Shown: positions 27,501-34,972 of the stretch, piece after piece | Numbering within the stretch: the stretch's first letter is position 1 | Layout of the letters: every line of letters starts with the position of its first letter | Source of the DNA: Anaerotignum faecicola | GTDB lineage: Bacteria; Bacillota; Clostridia; Lachnospirales; Anaerotignaceae | Direction of reading: 5' to 3' | Assembly: GCF_003865035.1 (NCBI RefSeq) | Contig: NZ_BHVZ01000014.1 | Coordinates: 186,001 to 250,000 of the forward strand | Length of the DNA stretch: 64,000 bases | The notes under the pieces: model-generated | Databases searched by the model: none | What the model was told of the DNA's origin: nothing | What the model saw: only the letters and a program-made list of their open reading frames with translations | Translations under genes and position numbers: made by a program

Positions 27501-28845
27501 CGATGCAGGCTATACGGAAATGAGCGACTATTATTGCAACGTAACAGCATATCAGTTCCCCTCCGACTATACAGATGATGAATTTGAGAAGAAGGAGTTG
27601 CATGAAAGCTCGATTACACAGCGTATCGGTCAGCGTGATGCGAATAAAGCAAGCAAGGAGCATTTCACAACCATCAATATTCCCGTTAAGGCGAATACGT
27701 TTGAGGCAGGAAAACGATTGATTGTAAAGCTTAGACTGCCTCATCCCGAATGGGCAGGAGAGGAAGCGGATTATCTTTCCTATTCCGTTCCCATTATTGG
27801 TGCGGAGGAAGAAATCCCCGCAGCAAAGGTACTGCTGTTCAACCTCGGTGCGGATACCGTAAAGGGCAGCAAAATCAGAGCAATTCTGGAGGAAATGGGA
27901 ATTAAGGCAGTTACGGTTGAAAAAAGCCAGATTAACCAGTCCGTTGGATATCTTGCAGGGTACAAAGGCTTTGCAGGGGATGCAGAGGCATTTACAGGCA
28001 GTGGCTACACAGCGGAATTTATGCTGATGAGCGGCTTGAGCGAAACACAGCTTGACCAGTTTCTTGCAAAAATGCGTGCGGCAGATGCGGTGATTGACCA
28101 TAAGGCAACAGTGACAGAAACCAATAAGCAGTGGAGCTTTAAAGAGCTGATTGGTGAAATCGAAGAGGAGCATGAAGTAATGCAGGCTTGGCTTGCACTG
28201 AAAAATGCAGTGAAAGAGGCAGAGGCTTTGCAGGAAGCGGATTACTCCGCAGAGAAATGGGCGGCATTTGCAAAGGTTTTGGCGGATGCAAAGGAGGTTT
28301 CCAAGGTTGAAGCGACGGCAGAGGAATATAACAATGCCACAAAAGCCTTGCAGGATGCCTATAAAGCACTGACTGCCAAGCCGGAGAGCGGCGGCGGTTC
28401 TTCCTCCGGCGGCAGAAAATCCAAAACACAGAAAAACGAAACAAAAGTAGAGGAAACGAAGGAAAACAACGAAACAAAAGCAAAGGAGAAAACAATCGTC
28501 GAAATGCAGATTGGCAGAAAGAGCATTTCTGTTAACGGGAATCTCGCCCAAAAGGATGCGGCTCCCGTGATTCAGAATAGCAGAACCTTGGTTCCCATCA
28601 GATTCATTACAGAATCTTTGGGCGGTGCGGTTGCATGGAACGGCGAAAGCAAAGAGGTTACCTTGCTTTTGGATGGAAAGGAAATTAAGATGACGATTGG
28701 GAAAACGCTTGAAAAATATGGCGTTGCACCTGTCATCATGGATAGCCGTACCTATGTGCCTGTTCGCTTTGTAGCGGATGCGCTTGGCGCACAGACTTCT
28801 TGGAATGAAGCGGAAAAAACAGTTACGCTCGTAAGGGAAGGCTAA
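24580..28845 (+). CDS. Large secreted repeat protein with DUF3783, FIVAR and copper-amine-oxidase-N domains
   Basis: 1421 residues. A signal peptide (about 1-36, ending AFAQE) is followed by some ten divergent beta modules of about 95 residues, each with a pattern like ITSSKI-x-x-x-D-K-x-L-x-V and LTAGDKI-x-A. Residues about 1080-1195 match DUF3783 (KVLLFNLG; SVGYLAGYKGFAG; FMLMSGLSETQLDQFL), normally a small stand-alone protein. Then comes a helical FIVAR-like module (about 1205-1265), a Ser/Gly/Lys-Glu linker and a C-terminal copper-amine-oxidase N-domain (SRTLVPIRFITESLGG, SRTYVPVRFVADALG), common on clostridial surface proteins. AAGGGTGGAGGAAA precedes the ATG. Probably a cell-surface protein; ligand unknown. 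Confidence 0.88.
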   Translation: MKTIYSSISKRVFSLLVALIMAISTVPFAAASAFAQEQGISITTSTITPNTKSIEVTLAQGITTGFAKVIQLDSGEEYDTTKLFSYTDLSGVIGYTALNEGSNTITLTTAPTEGKEVIAVLHDRSSGEMQEYTSAPITVTASEGSSGGETTKPTQAEILAGCEVTIDGFADGKITEDATSLTANVKLHSSVKSCYMIVAVYPANTVFDPDSTATKQLYSVRVENGKSYTCNFAGSLLPLKVGQKVCAYLNVPVAETKNDVFYKQKQSRELTVVDKNGEGFRDYTWPEVSIADTDLKAGDTKLHINFSADERLLAYAKDENVDFNMTVSIQQYPQDKTFDFEGSYMRRLTIPLQFTKNLTNYEINLEEPLLAGYRVRAVVYWNQNTALYIPKGNDYEAESIPDDSVLIPAVPVAPTVKINADKIKAGASAVSVVVAGDVEEGSNLIIRQYASADAVQGDDWEFFGNKSVSEAGTVSVEKNSAIKKELAAGKYVAAVLMKGGTVVAYSNAVPVVLETEMEKPVLIVNGNVYEGDTKVSLAVSKTDLIPSGKGMIILYKAKENGDADVYGDPVSVGSKSPVISGDNVEITITKALTAGDVIIPYIYYVDDEDKTHYYPGTAFTVKAKAEGDSISVSPEALTADTESITVSVNGYDSYKGGYVFVRLADRNNTHPDDAASLKSQSFTGSGSYTFDVKGNLTPEKYVLVYLYKYDVDTGRTHYSDDKVYILIGGKVVKEPSVEITSSKILSTDKNLYVKADFDNALTGNLKLYTYRYGGAFDSANVGNALLYSGAVTPSAYSSKITFTNDLTAGDKIVAVLTLPGGESEVVKISDAKTIQAPPQIIEPSAYIREEHVSEGDTKMETYLNFERNYYDSVSYVLYNYTGEELDESKAKIAAESSIYSPGVTTMGFRESVKPLKAGSKLMIKLTLVKNGVSKVVYSNAKTVEAAPDWATPTVSIDVAAVRVTDTTIPVTVTYDAGYTEMSDYYCNVTAYQFPSDYTDDEFEKKELHESSITQRIGQRDANKASKEHFTTINIPVKANTFEAGKRLIVKLRLPHPEWAGEEADYLSYSVPIIGAEEEIPAAKVLLFNLGADTVKGSKIRAILEEMGIKAVTVEKSQINQSVGYLAGYKGFAGDAEAFTGSGYTAEFMLMSGLSETQLDQFLAKMRAADAVIDHKATVTETNKQWSFKELIGEIEEEHEVMQAWLALKNAVKEAEALQEADYSAEKWAAFAKVLADAKEVSKVEATAEEYNNATKALQDAYKALTAKPESGGGSSSGGRKSKTQKNETKVEETKENNETKAKEKTIVEMQIGRKSISVNGNLAQKDAAPVIQNSRTLVPIRFITESLGGAVAWNGESKEVTLLLDGKEIKMTIGKTLEKYGVAPVIMDSRTYVPVRFVADALGAQTSWNEAEKTVTLVREG

Positions 28846-28860
28846 AGCGGAAAATAAAAA

Positions 28861-28893
28861 TGGTCTGAATCCTTGTGGTTCAGACTATTTTTT
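28861..28893 (+). terminator. Terminator of the 1421-residue gene
   Basis: GTCTGAA and TTCAGAC pair, followed by TATTTTTTA. Confidence 0.8.
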
Positions 28894-28904
28894 ATGAAAA
28901 GGTT

Positions 28905-28960
28905 GAGTCAAGATTGACTCTATGAGTTAAAATAGACTCGATTTGAGTAAAATAGGGCAT
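28905..28960. repeat. Short tandem palindromes cut by the IS element
   Basis: GAGTCAAGATTGACTC (28905-28920) and GAGTTAAAATAGACTC (28924-28939) are near-palindromes repeated about 19 bases apart; a third unit begins at 28945 (GAGTAAAATAG) and loses its second arm one base before the IS end. They may be operator units. Confidence 0.5.
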
Positions 28961-29007
28961 TGAACTGACCCCAAAAAGTTAGACAAATATTTTGAAGTAA
29001 AAATTGT

Positions 29008-29730
29008 TCAAGCAGCCGAAAGGGCTTGTTGTCTGTGAATTGCAGGCGGCAAGCCCTTCAGTTTTGCCTTGATCCTGCGGTTGTTGTAGTAATCCAGATA
29101 TGCAACGAGTTCCTGTTTGAAGTGCTCCATGGACTGAAATTCCTGCAAATACAGCAGTTCGCTCTTGAGCAGTCCAAAGAAATTTTCTATCACAGCATTG
29201 TCCAGACAATTCCCTTTTCGGCTCATGCTCTGCCGGATGCCTTTCTCCCGGAGCATCCGTTGATACTGCCTGTGCTGATACTGCCAGCCCTGATCAGAAT
29301 GGAGAATGTGATTTGTTCCGTCCGGAATTTTTGCAAATGCCTCGTTCAGCATAGTTGTCACCATGCGCAGCACAGGACGATCCGATATGGTATAGCTGAC
29401 CAGATCGCTACTGTGCAAATCGAGAATTGGGGACAGATACAGTTTCTCACCAAACAGGCTGAACTCTGTCACATCCGTGACCCATTTCTGATTCGGTTTT
29501 TCGGCATGGAAGTTCCGATTTAACAGATTTGGTGCGATTTTGCCCACTTCACCCTTGTAAGAACGATACTTCTTCATCCTGACACGGCAAACTAAGCCCA
29601 ACTTCTGCATAAGACGCTGAACAGTTTTATGATTTAAATAAATATTCCTATTTCGAAGTTCTGCAGTAATACGTCGATAACCGTATCTTCCTTTATTCTC
29701 ATGGAAAATAGCAGTGATTTCTTCTTTCAC
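29008..29730 (-). CDS. IS3-family transposase OrfB
   Basis: The rve integrase core is complete: D in WVTDVTEF, D in LHSDQGWQY and E in DNAVIENFFGLLKSE. The frame is open up to 29841 (KLRQEFSLAILLDVAQLPRATFYYHL), the usual junction with OrfA, but a TAG at 29842-29844 blocks it. The normal frameshifted OrfAB transposase could therefore not be read through. The ATG at 29730 is the first methionine; a start upstream is possible. Confidence 0.85.
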   Translation of the reverse strand: MKEEITAIFHENKGRYGYRRITAELRNRNIYLNHKTVQRLMQKLGLVCRVRMKKYRSYKGEVGKIAPNLLNRNFHAEKPNQKWVTDVTEFSLFGEKLYLSPILDLHSSDLVSYTISDRPVLRMVTTMLNEAFAKIPDGTNHILHSDQGWQYQHRQYQRMLREKGIRQSMSRKGNCLDNAVIENFFGLLKSELLYLQEFQSMEHFKQELVAYLDYYNNRRIKAKLKGLPPAIHRQQALSAA

Positions 29731-29846
29731 AGAATGATATTTATCTGCTTTCTTCAGTTGTTTTAGATGATAGTAAAAGGTTGCACGAGGCAGTTGAGCG
29801 ACATCCAGCAGGATTGCCAGTGAAAATTCTTGCCTTAGTTTCTAAA

Positions 29847-30197
29847 TCACCTGTGTTTTCTGTGATGCTGTCGCTCGTTTTCCAAAACCAAGGCTTGCAA
29901 GTTTTTTAGGTATGCGTTTTCTGCGCGCAATCGCTGCACCCCTGCGATCAAATCCTCCTCTACCTCTTTTTGTAGTTTCATTGGCCGTCCGGTGCTTTTG
30001 CGTCCACGACGCTCGATAGCCAGCCCCTCTGAACCTTCTTCGAGATAAATTCGCTCCCAACGTTGAATGATTCCGTGATCATTTATTTCAAATTGTCTTG
30101 CCGCTTCACTGTAGCTCAGTTTTTCTTCCAGCATTGTTTCTACCACCAGTTTCTTAAATTCTGGAGTATATCGTTTGTTTGGTGCTCCTTTTGGCAT
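29847..30197 (-). CDS. IS3-family transposase OrfA
   Basis: 116 residues from the ATG at 30197 (MPKGAPNKRYTPEFK), a helix-turn-helix protein that binds the IS ends, with a leucine-zipper-like end (LRAENAYLKNLQALVLENE). The 45-base frame extension above this ATG lacks a ribosome site. The end overlaps the frame that leads to OrfB. Confidence 0.85.
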   Translation of the reverse strand: MPKGAPNKRYTPEFKKLVVETMLEEKLSYSEAARQFEINDHGIIQRWERIYLEEGSEGLAIERRGRKSTGRPMKLQKEVEEDLIAGVQRLRAENAYLKNLQALVLENERQHHRKHR

Positions 30198-30404
30198 AAA
30201 AATCACCCCACTTGCTAAATAGTATATCATACTGTCTAACAAATGGGGTGCAGTTCACTTATCTTTCATTAGGGATATAAGGTATTAAATCGAGAGGAGA
30301 TTATTCAAATTTTAAGAGAAAGCTTGTGACAGAAGCATATTTTCGGCAGGCTTTCGGAAAGCGGATAGACAGAATCATAGAATTGGGAAGGAGTCGGAAC
30401 GCAG

Positions 30405-31205
30405 ATGGAATATGTAACCTTAAATAATGGCGTGCAGCTGCCGATGATTGGCTTTGGTACATGGGATGTGCGTGGAGAGGCAGGCAAGAAAACGATTCTC
30501 ACCGCATTGGACAGCGGATACAGGCTGATTGACACAGGGCAAATGTATGAAAATGAAGATATCGTCGGGCAGGCGGTAAAAGAAAGCGGTCTGGAGAGAA
30601 AAGAGGTCTTTCTTACAACAAAGCTGTACCGTCCCTGCGTTACCTACGAAAAAGCAAAGGCCGTAATCGAAAAATCTCTGCAGGCATTGCAGACGGATTA
30701 TATTGATTTGCTTTTGATTCATGAGCCGTATGATTCCGCTTTGGAAATGTATGAAGCCATGAAGGAGGCCTATCGGGCAGGAAAGGTAAGAGCAATCGGC
30801 ATTTCCAATTTTAATGAAAAGAAATATCAGGCGTTTGTTGCCGCCTGTGATATTGTGCCTGCGGTCAGCCAGGTGGAATCCCATGTGTACTATCCGCAGC
30901 TGGCATTGCAAAAGGAAATGGAAAAGCATGGAACGCAAATGCAATCTTGGGCATCCTTTACGGAGGGCAGAAAAAATATTTTTGCGGAGCCGTTATTGCA
31001 GGAGCTTGGGAACAAATACGGAAAAACATCTGCACAGATTGCACTGCGGTATTTGGTGCAGAATAAAATTGCGGTAATTCCGAAATCCGTCCATCAGGAG
31101 CGCATGAAACAAAACCTCGCTGTCTTTGATTTTGAAATTTCGCAGGAGGATATGAAAAAAATTGAGAAATTGGATGGCGGAAAAACCCTGTTTGGGTGGT
31201 ATTGA
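30405..31205 (+). CDS. Aldo/keto reductase
   Basis: 266 residues of the AKR5-like branch: NNGVQLPMIGFGTW at the start, the catalytic tetrad Asp43, Tyr48, Lys73 and His106 (DTGQMYENE, TTKLY, LIHEP), and the NADPH-site segment IPKSVHQERMKQN. It reduces aldehydes or ketones to alcohols in the cytoplasm. AAGGAGTCGGAACGCAG precedes the ATG. The IS3 element lies 147 bases upstream and may have separated it from its original promoter; that gap holds only a short frame fragment I cannot assign. Confidence 0.9.
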   Translation: MEYVTLNNGVQLPMIGFGTWDVRGEAGKKTILTALDSGYRLIDTGQMYENEDIVGQAVKESGLERKEVFLTTKLYRPCVTYEKAKAVIEKSLQALQTDYIDLLLIHEPYDSALEMYEAMKEAYRAGKVRAIGISNFNEKKYQAFVAACDIVPAVSQVESHVYYPQLALQKEMEKHGTQMQSWASFTEGRKNIFAEPLLQELGNKYGKTSAQIALRYLVQNKIAVIPKSVHQERMKQNLAVFDFEISQEDMKKIEKLDGGKTLFGWY

Positions 31206-31445
31206 GCGGAAGGGTTCGGGAAACGAATAGCTCATTACTTTGCTCCGCAAAGCAGGCTTTGCCTGCCGCCCCTTCTTGGACGGTAAGTATTCTCCGGAAT
31301 GGAATCCGCAGAGGGAGCTTTGCCCCCTCGAGGAAAACAGGGCGTTTCAAGGTGCTTGCCACCGCCGGAACGCATCTGTTTATTCTTCTGTTTCAATAAG
31401 TCGAAATCCTGATTTCGACTTAGGGGTCGACTTTGTCGACACCTT
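31206..31445. other. Non-coding stretch with palindromes
   Basis: No supported gene. Two hairpins stand out: AAGTCGAAAT-CCTG-ATTTCGACTT (about 31399-31422) and GGTCGAC-TTT-GTCGACACC (about 31426-31443). Upstream there is a GC-rich stretch with short self-complementary words (GCAAAGCAGGCTTTGC). These may be remains of mobile DNA. Confidence 0.4.
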
Positions 31446-31480
31446 AAAACGGTCTGAACCCTGCGGTTCAGACCGTTTTT
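31446..31480. terminator. Bidirectional terminator
   Basis: AAAACGGTCTGAACC pairs with GGTTCAGACCGTTTTT over 15 bp; T runs on both strands. Confidence 0.85.
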
Positions 31481-31492
31481 ATATCCTCAGCC

Positions 31493-31583
31493 TTCGTAAA
31501 TGAAGTTATCAATCAATCTGGTTTTGCCGATATAAACCGCCATGGCAACCAATACGGGCGGCTGCATTGTGCTGACAGGCTCT
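31493..31583 (-). pseudogene. Duplicate 3' fragment of panC
   Basis: About 90 bases match the 3' end of the intact panC (50850-51695) with only a few changes, encoding VEPVS-x-MQPPVLVAM and on through KTRLIDNFIYEG plus the stop. Homology ends abruptly at 31583, where a different sequence (CTGCTGCGATGGCG) begins. A terminator follows directly in place of panD, so this is not a simple copy of the present pan operon end. Confidence 0.85.
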
Positions 31584-31623
31584 ACTGCTGCGATGGCGCA
31601 AGGGCAATCAATCCTTGTGGGAA

Positions 31624-32286
31624 TCAGTGCTTGGCTGCCTGAGAATACCATTCCAGTGTTTCATAAACAATGCTCATGTGTTCTTCAATAATTTTCTGTA
31701 AGGCGGCTTCGTCCTTTGCCTTCAGCGTATTGAGAATTTCTTTATGCTGATGGAAGGAGGTTTTGAGCTGATCCAGAGGGAGGTTGGTTGCGCTATACAT
31801 ATAAAACATGGTGCCGATGCTCCAGTTGGATTCATAGAGCTTCATAATCTGCGGATTGCCACAGAGGGAGATATAGAGGGTATGGAATTTTGTTTCCAGC
31901 TCTGCCGCAGCGGGATATCCGGCTTCCAGTGCGGTTTCAAATTCCTGTACAACGGTCTCCATCTCCTTGATGATGCTGGGGTGATACTCAATATTGCGGA
32001 TACAGAGTTTTACACAGAAAAGCTCCATCATCTGACGCGCTTCAATGATATTTCTAATCTGGGTATCGGAAAGCTGTGCAACGGTTGTGCCCTTTCTCGG
32101 CGTTGCCTCTACCAGACCAAGCGCAATCAAGCGGTTGATTGCAGCAAGGACAGGGGAGCGGCTGATGCCCAGTGAATCGGATATTTCCTGCGTATTTAAT
32201 TTTGTTCCGGGGGCGTATTCCCCGTTTTGAATTCGTTTTTTAATTTCTTCATAAGCGAAATCCTGTAAAGAATCTGAAGGTTTCAT
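31624..32286 (-). CDS. GntR-family regulator, FCD subfamily
   Basis: 220 residues from the ATG at 32286 (TTAGGAGAGATAGT upstream). Residues 1-65 are a GntR winged helix (YEEIKKRIQNGEYAPGTKLN; ISRSPVLAAINRLIALGLVE), residues 80-210 an FCD ligand domain with its metal-site histidines (KFHTLY; FHQHKEIL). FCD proteins sense organic acids and usually repress neighbouring catabolic operons. It is divergent from the SDR-TRAP operon, and copies of TTTTGTATACAAAA near it and near the aco operon are its likely binding sites. Confidence 0.88.
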   Translation of the reverse strand: MKPSDSLQDFAYEEIKKRIQNGEYAPGTKLNTQEISDSLGISRSPVLAAINRLIALGLVEATPRKGTTVAQLSDTQIRNIIEARQMMELFCVKLCIRNIEYHPSIIKEMETVVQEFETALEAGYPAAAELETKFHTLYISLCGNPQIMKLYESNWSIGTMFYMYSATNLPLDQLKTSFHQHKEILNTLKAKDEAALQKIIEEHMSIVYETLEWYSQAAKH

Positions 32287-32386
32287 ACTATCTCTCCTAA
32301 AATAAAAAAATAAATAAATCATACCTCGACAAATGTGAGCGTATCCCCTTAAAAACAATTTTTATCATTATACATCAAAAAGCAGA

Positions 32387-32400
32387 TTTTGTATACAAAA
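32387..32400. promoter_or_regulatory. Operator TTTTGTATACAAAA, copy 1
   Basis: A perfect 14-bp palindrome between the FCD regulator and the SDR operon; an identical copy is at 37191. Perfect short palindromes of this kind suit GntR-family dimers. Confidence 0.65.
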
Positions 32401-32546
32401 AATAGGATTTCTTTCAAAATAAGAAAACTGTGAAAATTTGATAAATTTCGACAATTCAAAAAAGTTGGTTTTTAGCAATACGCAAAAATGCGTTTTTGCA
32501 AAAATATACAAAAATAAAGAAATTTTAAAAATTAACAAAAAATGGA

Positions 32547-32613
32547 TTGACATTTGCAAAAATGAATATTAGTATCAAATTACAAATTCAAAAAAGAAAA
32601 ATTGAATACAAAA
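32547..32613 (+). promoter_or_regulatory. Promoter and variant operator of the SDR-TRAP operon
   Basis: TTGACA (32547-32552) and TAGTAT (32570-32575) are 17 bases apart. The variant operator TTGAATACAAAAA (32602-32614) lies just downstream of the likely start, a place fit for repression. Confidence 0.65.
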
Positions 32614-32651
32614 ATAACGAAAACAATACAAAAGCGAAAGGGGAAATAAGT

Positions 32652-33398
32652 ATGGATTTCACAGGAAAGAACATTATTGTGACAGGCGGTGCGAGCGGCA
32701 TCGGCAAAGCAATCGTAACCGGCGTGGTAGAAGGCGGCGGTCATGCGATTATTGTTGATCTGAATCTGGATGCAGCCGAAAAGCTCAGAGAGGAGCTGGG
32801 CAAGGACAAAACCTCTGCTTACAAGGTAAATCTGGCGAACAGTGCTGAAATCAGAGAGGTATTTGGCAAAATTGTTGCAGATTTTAAGCAGATACATGGG
32901 CTGATCAACAATGCAGGCATCGTAAGCACGGTACCCTTTGATGAGGTAACACAGGCAGAATGGGATAAAGTAATTGCCATTAACCTGACAGGTGTTTATA
33001 CTGCAATTAGTGCAGTTTATCCCTCTATGAAGGCAAACGGATATGGCAGAATTGTAAATGTAGCCTCCGTAGCGGCAAAAAGAGGCGGCGGTCTTTTGGG
33101 AACAAGTGCCTATGCGGCATCCAAGGCAGGCGTAATCGGGCTGACAAAGGCAGTTGCCAGAGAAGGCGCACCTTATGGGGTTGCCTGCAACGGCGTATGC
33201 CCCAGCTTGACAATGACACCGATGACTGCCAATATGGGAGAAGAAAAGACAAAGAAGATTATCGCAACCATTCCTTTGGGACGAGGCGCACAGCCGAGAG
33301 AAATTGCAAATATGGTTCTGTTCTACGCATCTGATCTGGCAAGCTTTGCTACCGGTGAAATCAGTGATGTGGACGGTGGCGTAACAATGGACGGCTGA
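32652..33398 (+). CDS. Short-chain dehydrogenase/reductase
   Basis: 248 residues from the ATG at 32652 (GAAAGGGGAAATAAGT upstream; the longer frame overlaps the promoter). Classical SDR: TGGASGIG (11-18), NNAG, catalytic Asn111, Ser139, Tyr154 and Lys158 (SAYAASK). It oxidises an alcohol or reduces a ketone with NAD(P). As first gene of a TRAP-transporter operon under an FCD regulator it most likely oxidises the imported hydroxy compound, giving a keto product for the complex encoded by the aco genes. The exact substrate is unknown. Confidence 0.9.
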   Translation: MDFTGKNIIVTGGASGIGKAIVTGVVEGGGHAIIVDLNLDAAEKLREELGKDKTSAYKVNLANSAEIREVFGKIVADFKQIHGLINNAGIVSTVPFDEVTQAEWDKVIAINLTGVYTAISAVYPSMKANGYGRIVNVASVAAKRGGGLLGTSAYAASKAGVIGLTKAVAREGAPYGVACNGVCPSLTMTPMTANMGEEKTKKIIATIPLGRGAQPREIANMVLFYASDLASFATGEISDVDGGVTMDG

Positions 33399-33430
33399 TA
33401 TCGGTAAGAAAAGGTTGAGGAGGAATTTTC

Positions 33431-34435
33431 ATGAAAAAGAAAATTTTGGCGATTGCAATGACAGCCATTGTTGCGGCATTGGGCTTGACCGGCTGTAATA
33501 ATGGTATGGGTATCAATGATGACGGTACATATACATGGAAAATGGCATTGAACTCCACAGAAGGGGACAATGCTTACGATACAGGCGCAGCCTTCGCGAA
33601 AAAGATAGAGGAACTGACGGATGGCAGAGTAGAGGTTGTTCTTTATGGCGGCGGCAGCCTTGGTACAACTTCTGAGGTTCTGGAAGGGATGAAATTCGGC
33701 GTTGCCAACGTGATGTGTGAATCAATAGGTACACTGGCAACCTTTACCCCGATGGCGAATATTGACGCAACCCCGTATCTGTTCCGCGATTATGATCACT
33801 TCATGGAAACATGGAACAGCGATGTCGGCGAGGAAATCAAGGAGACTGTCGGTGAGGAAAGCGGCTTTAAGCTGCTGGGCGGCACATACAGAGGTCCCCG
33901 TATCGTAACGGCAACAAAGGAAATGAAAAATATCGAGGATTTCAAGGGCTTTAAGCTGAGAGCACCAAATCTGGAGATGTATCTGGAAACCTGGAAATGG
34001 ATGAAGGCAGCACCTACACCCATTGCGATGACAGAAACCTATACAGCTTTGCAGCAGAAGACGGTAGACGGGCAGGAAAACCCTATGACGGACTCCCTGA
34101 ACTATGCATTTGATGAGGTCTGCAAATATTGGATTAAGACAAACCATGTTTACAGCAGTAACGTTATCATCATGGATAGAGAATACTTTGATGCATTACC
34201 TGAGGATATTCAGCAGGCAGTGCGGGAGGCAGCTGAATATGCAGGCGTAACTGTCAGCGAACAGCAGCTGCAGAAGGAAAAGGAAGCAGAGCAGGAGCTG
34301 ATTGATAAGGGCTGCCATATTATTGAAGTGGATACAGACCAGTTTATCGAATATTTCAAGGACTTTACAGATGAAAAATTCCCTTATTTGGCAGATTGGG
34401 CAGCAAAGATTCGTGCTGTCGGCAAAGAGGAGTAA
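33431..34435 (+). CDS. TRAP transporter, DctP-type substrate-binding lipoprotein
   Basis: 334 residues with lipobox LTGC and the DctP/TAXI-like solute-binding fold: VVLYGGGSLGTTSEVLEGMKFG, then FKGFKLRAPNLEMYLETWKWMKAAPTPI with the conserved arginine that binds the substrate carboxylate, and KTVDGQENPM. It captures an organic acid outside the cell for the DctQ and DctM proteins that follow. AAAGGTTGAGGAGGAA precedes the start. Confidence 0.92.
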   Translation: MKKKILAIAMTAIVAALGLTGCNNGMGINDDGTYTWKMALNSTEGDNAYDTGAAFAKKIEELTDGRVEVVLYGGGSLGTTSEVLEGMKFGVANVMCESIGTLATFTPMANIDATPYLFRDYDHFMETWNSDVGEEIKETVGEESGFKLLGGTYRGPRIVTATKEMKNIEDFKGFKLRAPNLEMYLETWKWMKAAPTPIAMTETYTALQQKTVDGQENPMTDSLNYAFDEVCKYWIKTNHVYSSNVIIMDREYFDALPEDIQQAVREAAEYAGVTVSEQQLQKEKEAEQELIDKGCHIIEVDTDQFIEYFKDFTDEKFPYLADWAAKIRAVGKEE

Positions 34436-34471
34436 ATACAAAGGAAAATCATTAAAATCGAGGTGAATCGA

Positions 34472-34969
34472 ATGAAAGGGTACGGAAAATTTCTGGACGG
34501 AATTGAAAAGATAGAAAAATTATTTCTGGCGGTAACGGTTGCAATCATGATTATTGTCATTACCTATCAGGTTATTTTAAGATATGTTTTTTCTGCGTCC
34601 AATGCGTGGAGTGAGGAACTGGCAAGGTATCTGTTTATCTATGATGTTATGGTAGCAGCAGCCATTGCCACAAGAAGAAACAGCCATTTGCAGGTGGATG
34701 CGTTTATCGGTATTCTTAAGCCCAGAACGAAGGCAATCTATACAGTGATTGCAACCATCGTAGGGATTGTATTCCTGGCATTTCTGTTCTGTTATTCTGT
34801 TGTATTGTGTCAGGCAGCGGCAGTGAATGTTTCTGCCGGCTTGAAGATTCCGATGTCTGTGCCGTATGCATGTATGCCGATTGGTGCAGTATTGATGATC
34901 TTGACCTCTATTGAGGTTATTATGAAGCAGCTTGTGGAAATTGCGGAATTAAGCAGAAGGGAGGCGTAA
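34472..34969 (+). CDS. TRAP transporter, small membrane subunit (DctQ)
   Basis: 165 residues from the ATG at 34472; the GTG nine bases upstream overlaps the ribosome site (GAGGTG), so I prefer the ATG. Four membrane helices and the DctQ signature VILRYVFSASNAWSEELARYLFIYDVM. It bridges the binding protein and the large permease. Confidence 0.92.
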   Translation: MKGYGKFLDGIEKIEKLFLAVTVAIMIIVITYQVILRYVFSASNAWSEELARYLFIYDVMVAAAIATRRNSHLQVDAFIGILKPRTKAIYTVIATIVGIVFLAFLFCYSVVLCQAAAVNVSAGLKIPMSVPYACMPIGAVLMILTSIEVIMKQLVEIAELSRREA

Positions 34970-34972
34970 CAC

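Larger units (their letters stand above)
28961..30257 (-). mobile_element. IS3-family insertion sequence (IS150-like)
   Basis: The 1297-bp element is bounded by imperfect inverted ends: TGAACTGACCCC at the left and, on the other strand, TGAACTGCACCCC at the right, each followed by TTAGACA within 25 bases. It carries orfA and orfB on the minus strand. No clear target duplication is visible (CAT before, CTT after). Confidence 0.9.

Noticed and set aside
26353..28551. 732-codon frame antisense to the 1421-residue surface gene
   Set aside because: Same antisense effect; composition is unlike a real protein and the opposite strand has a full domain architecture.
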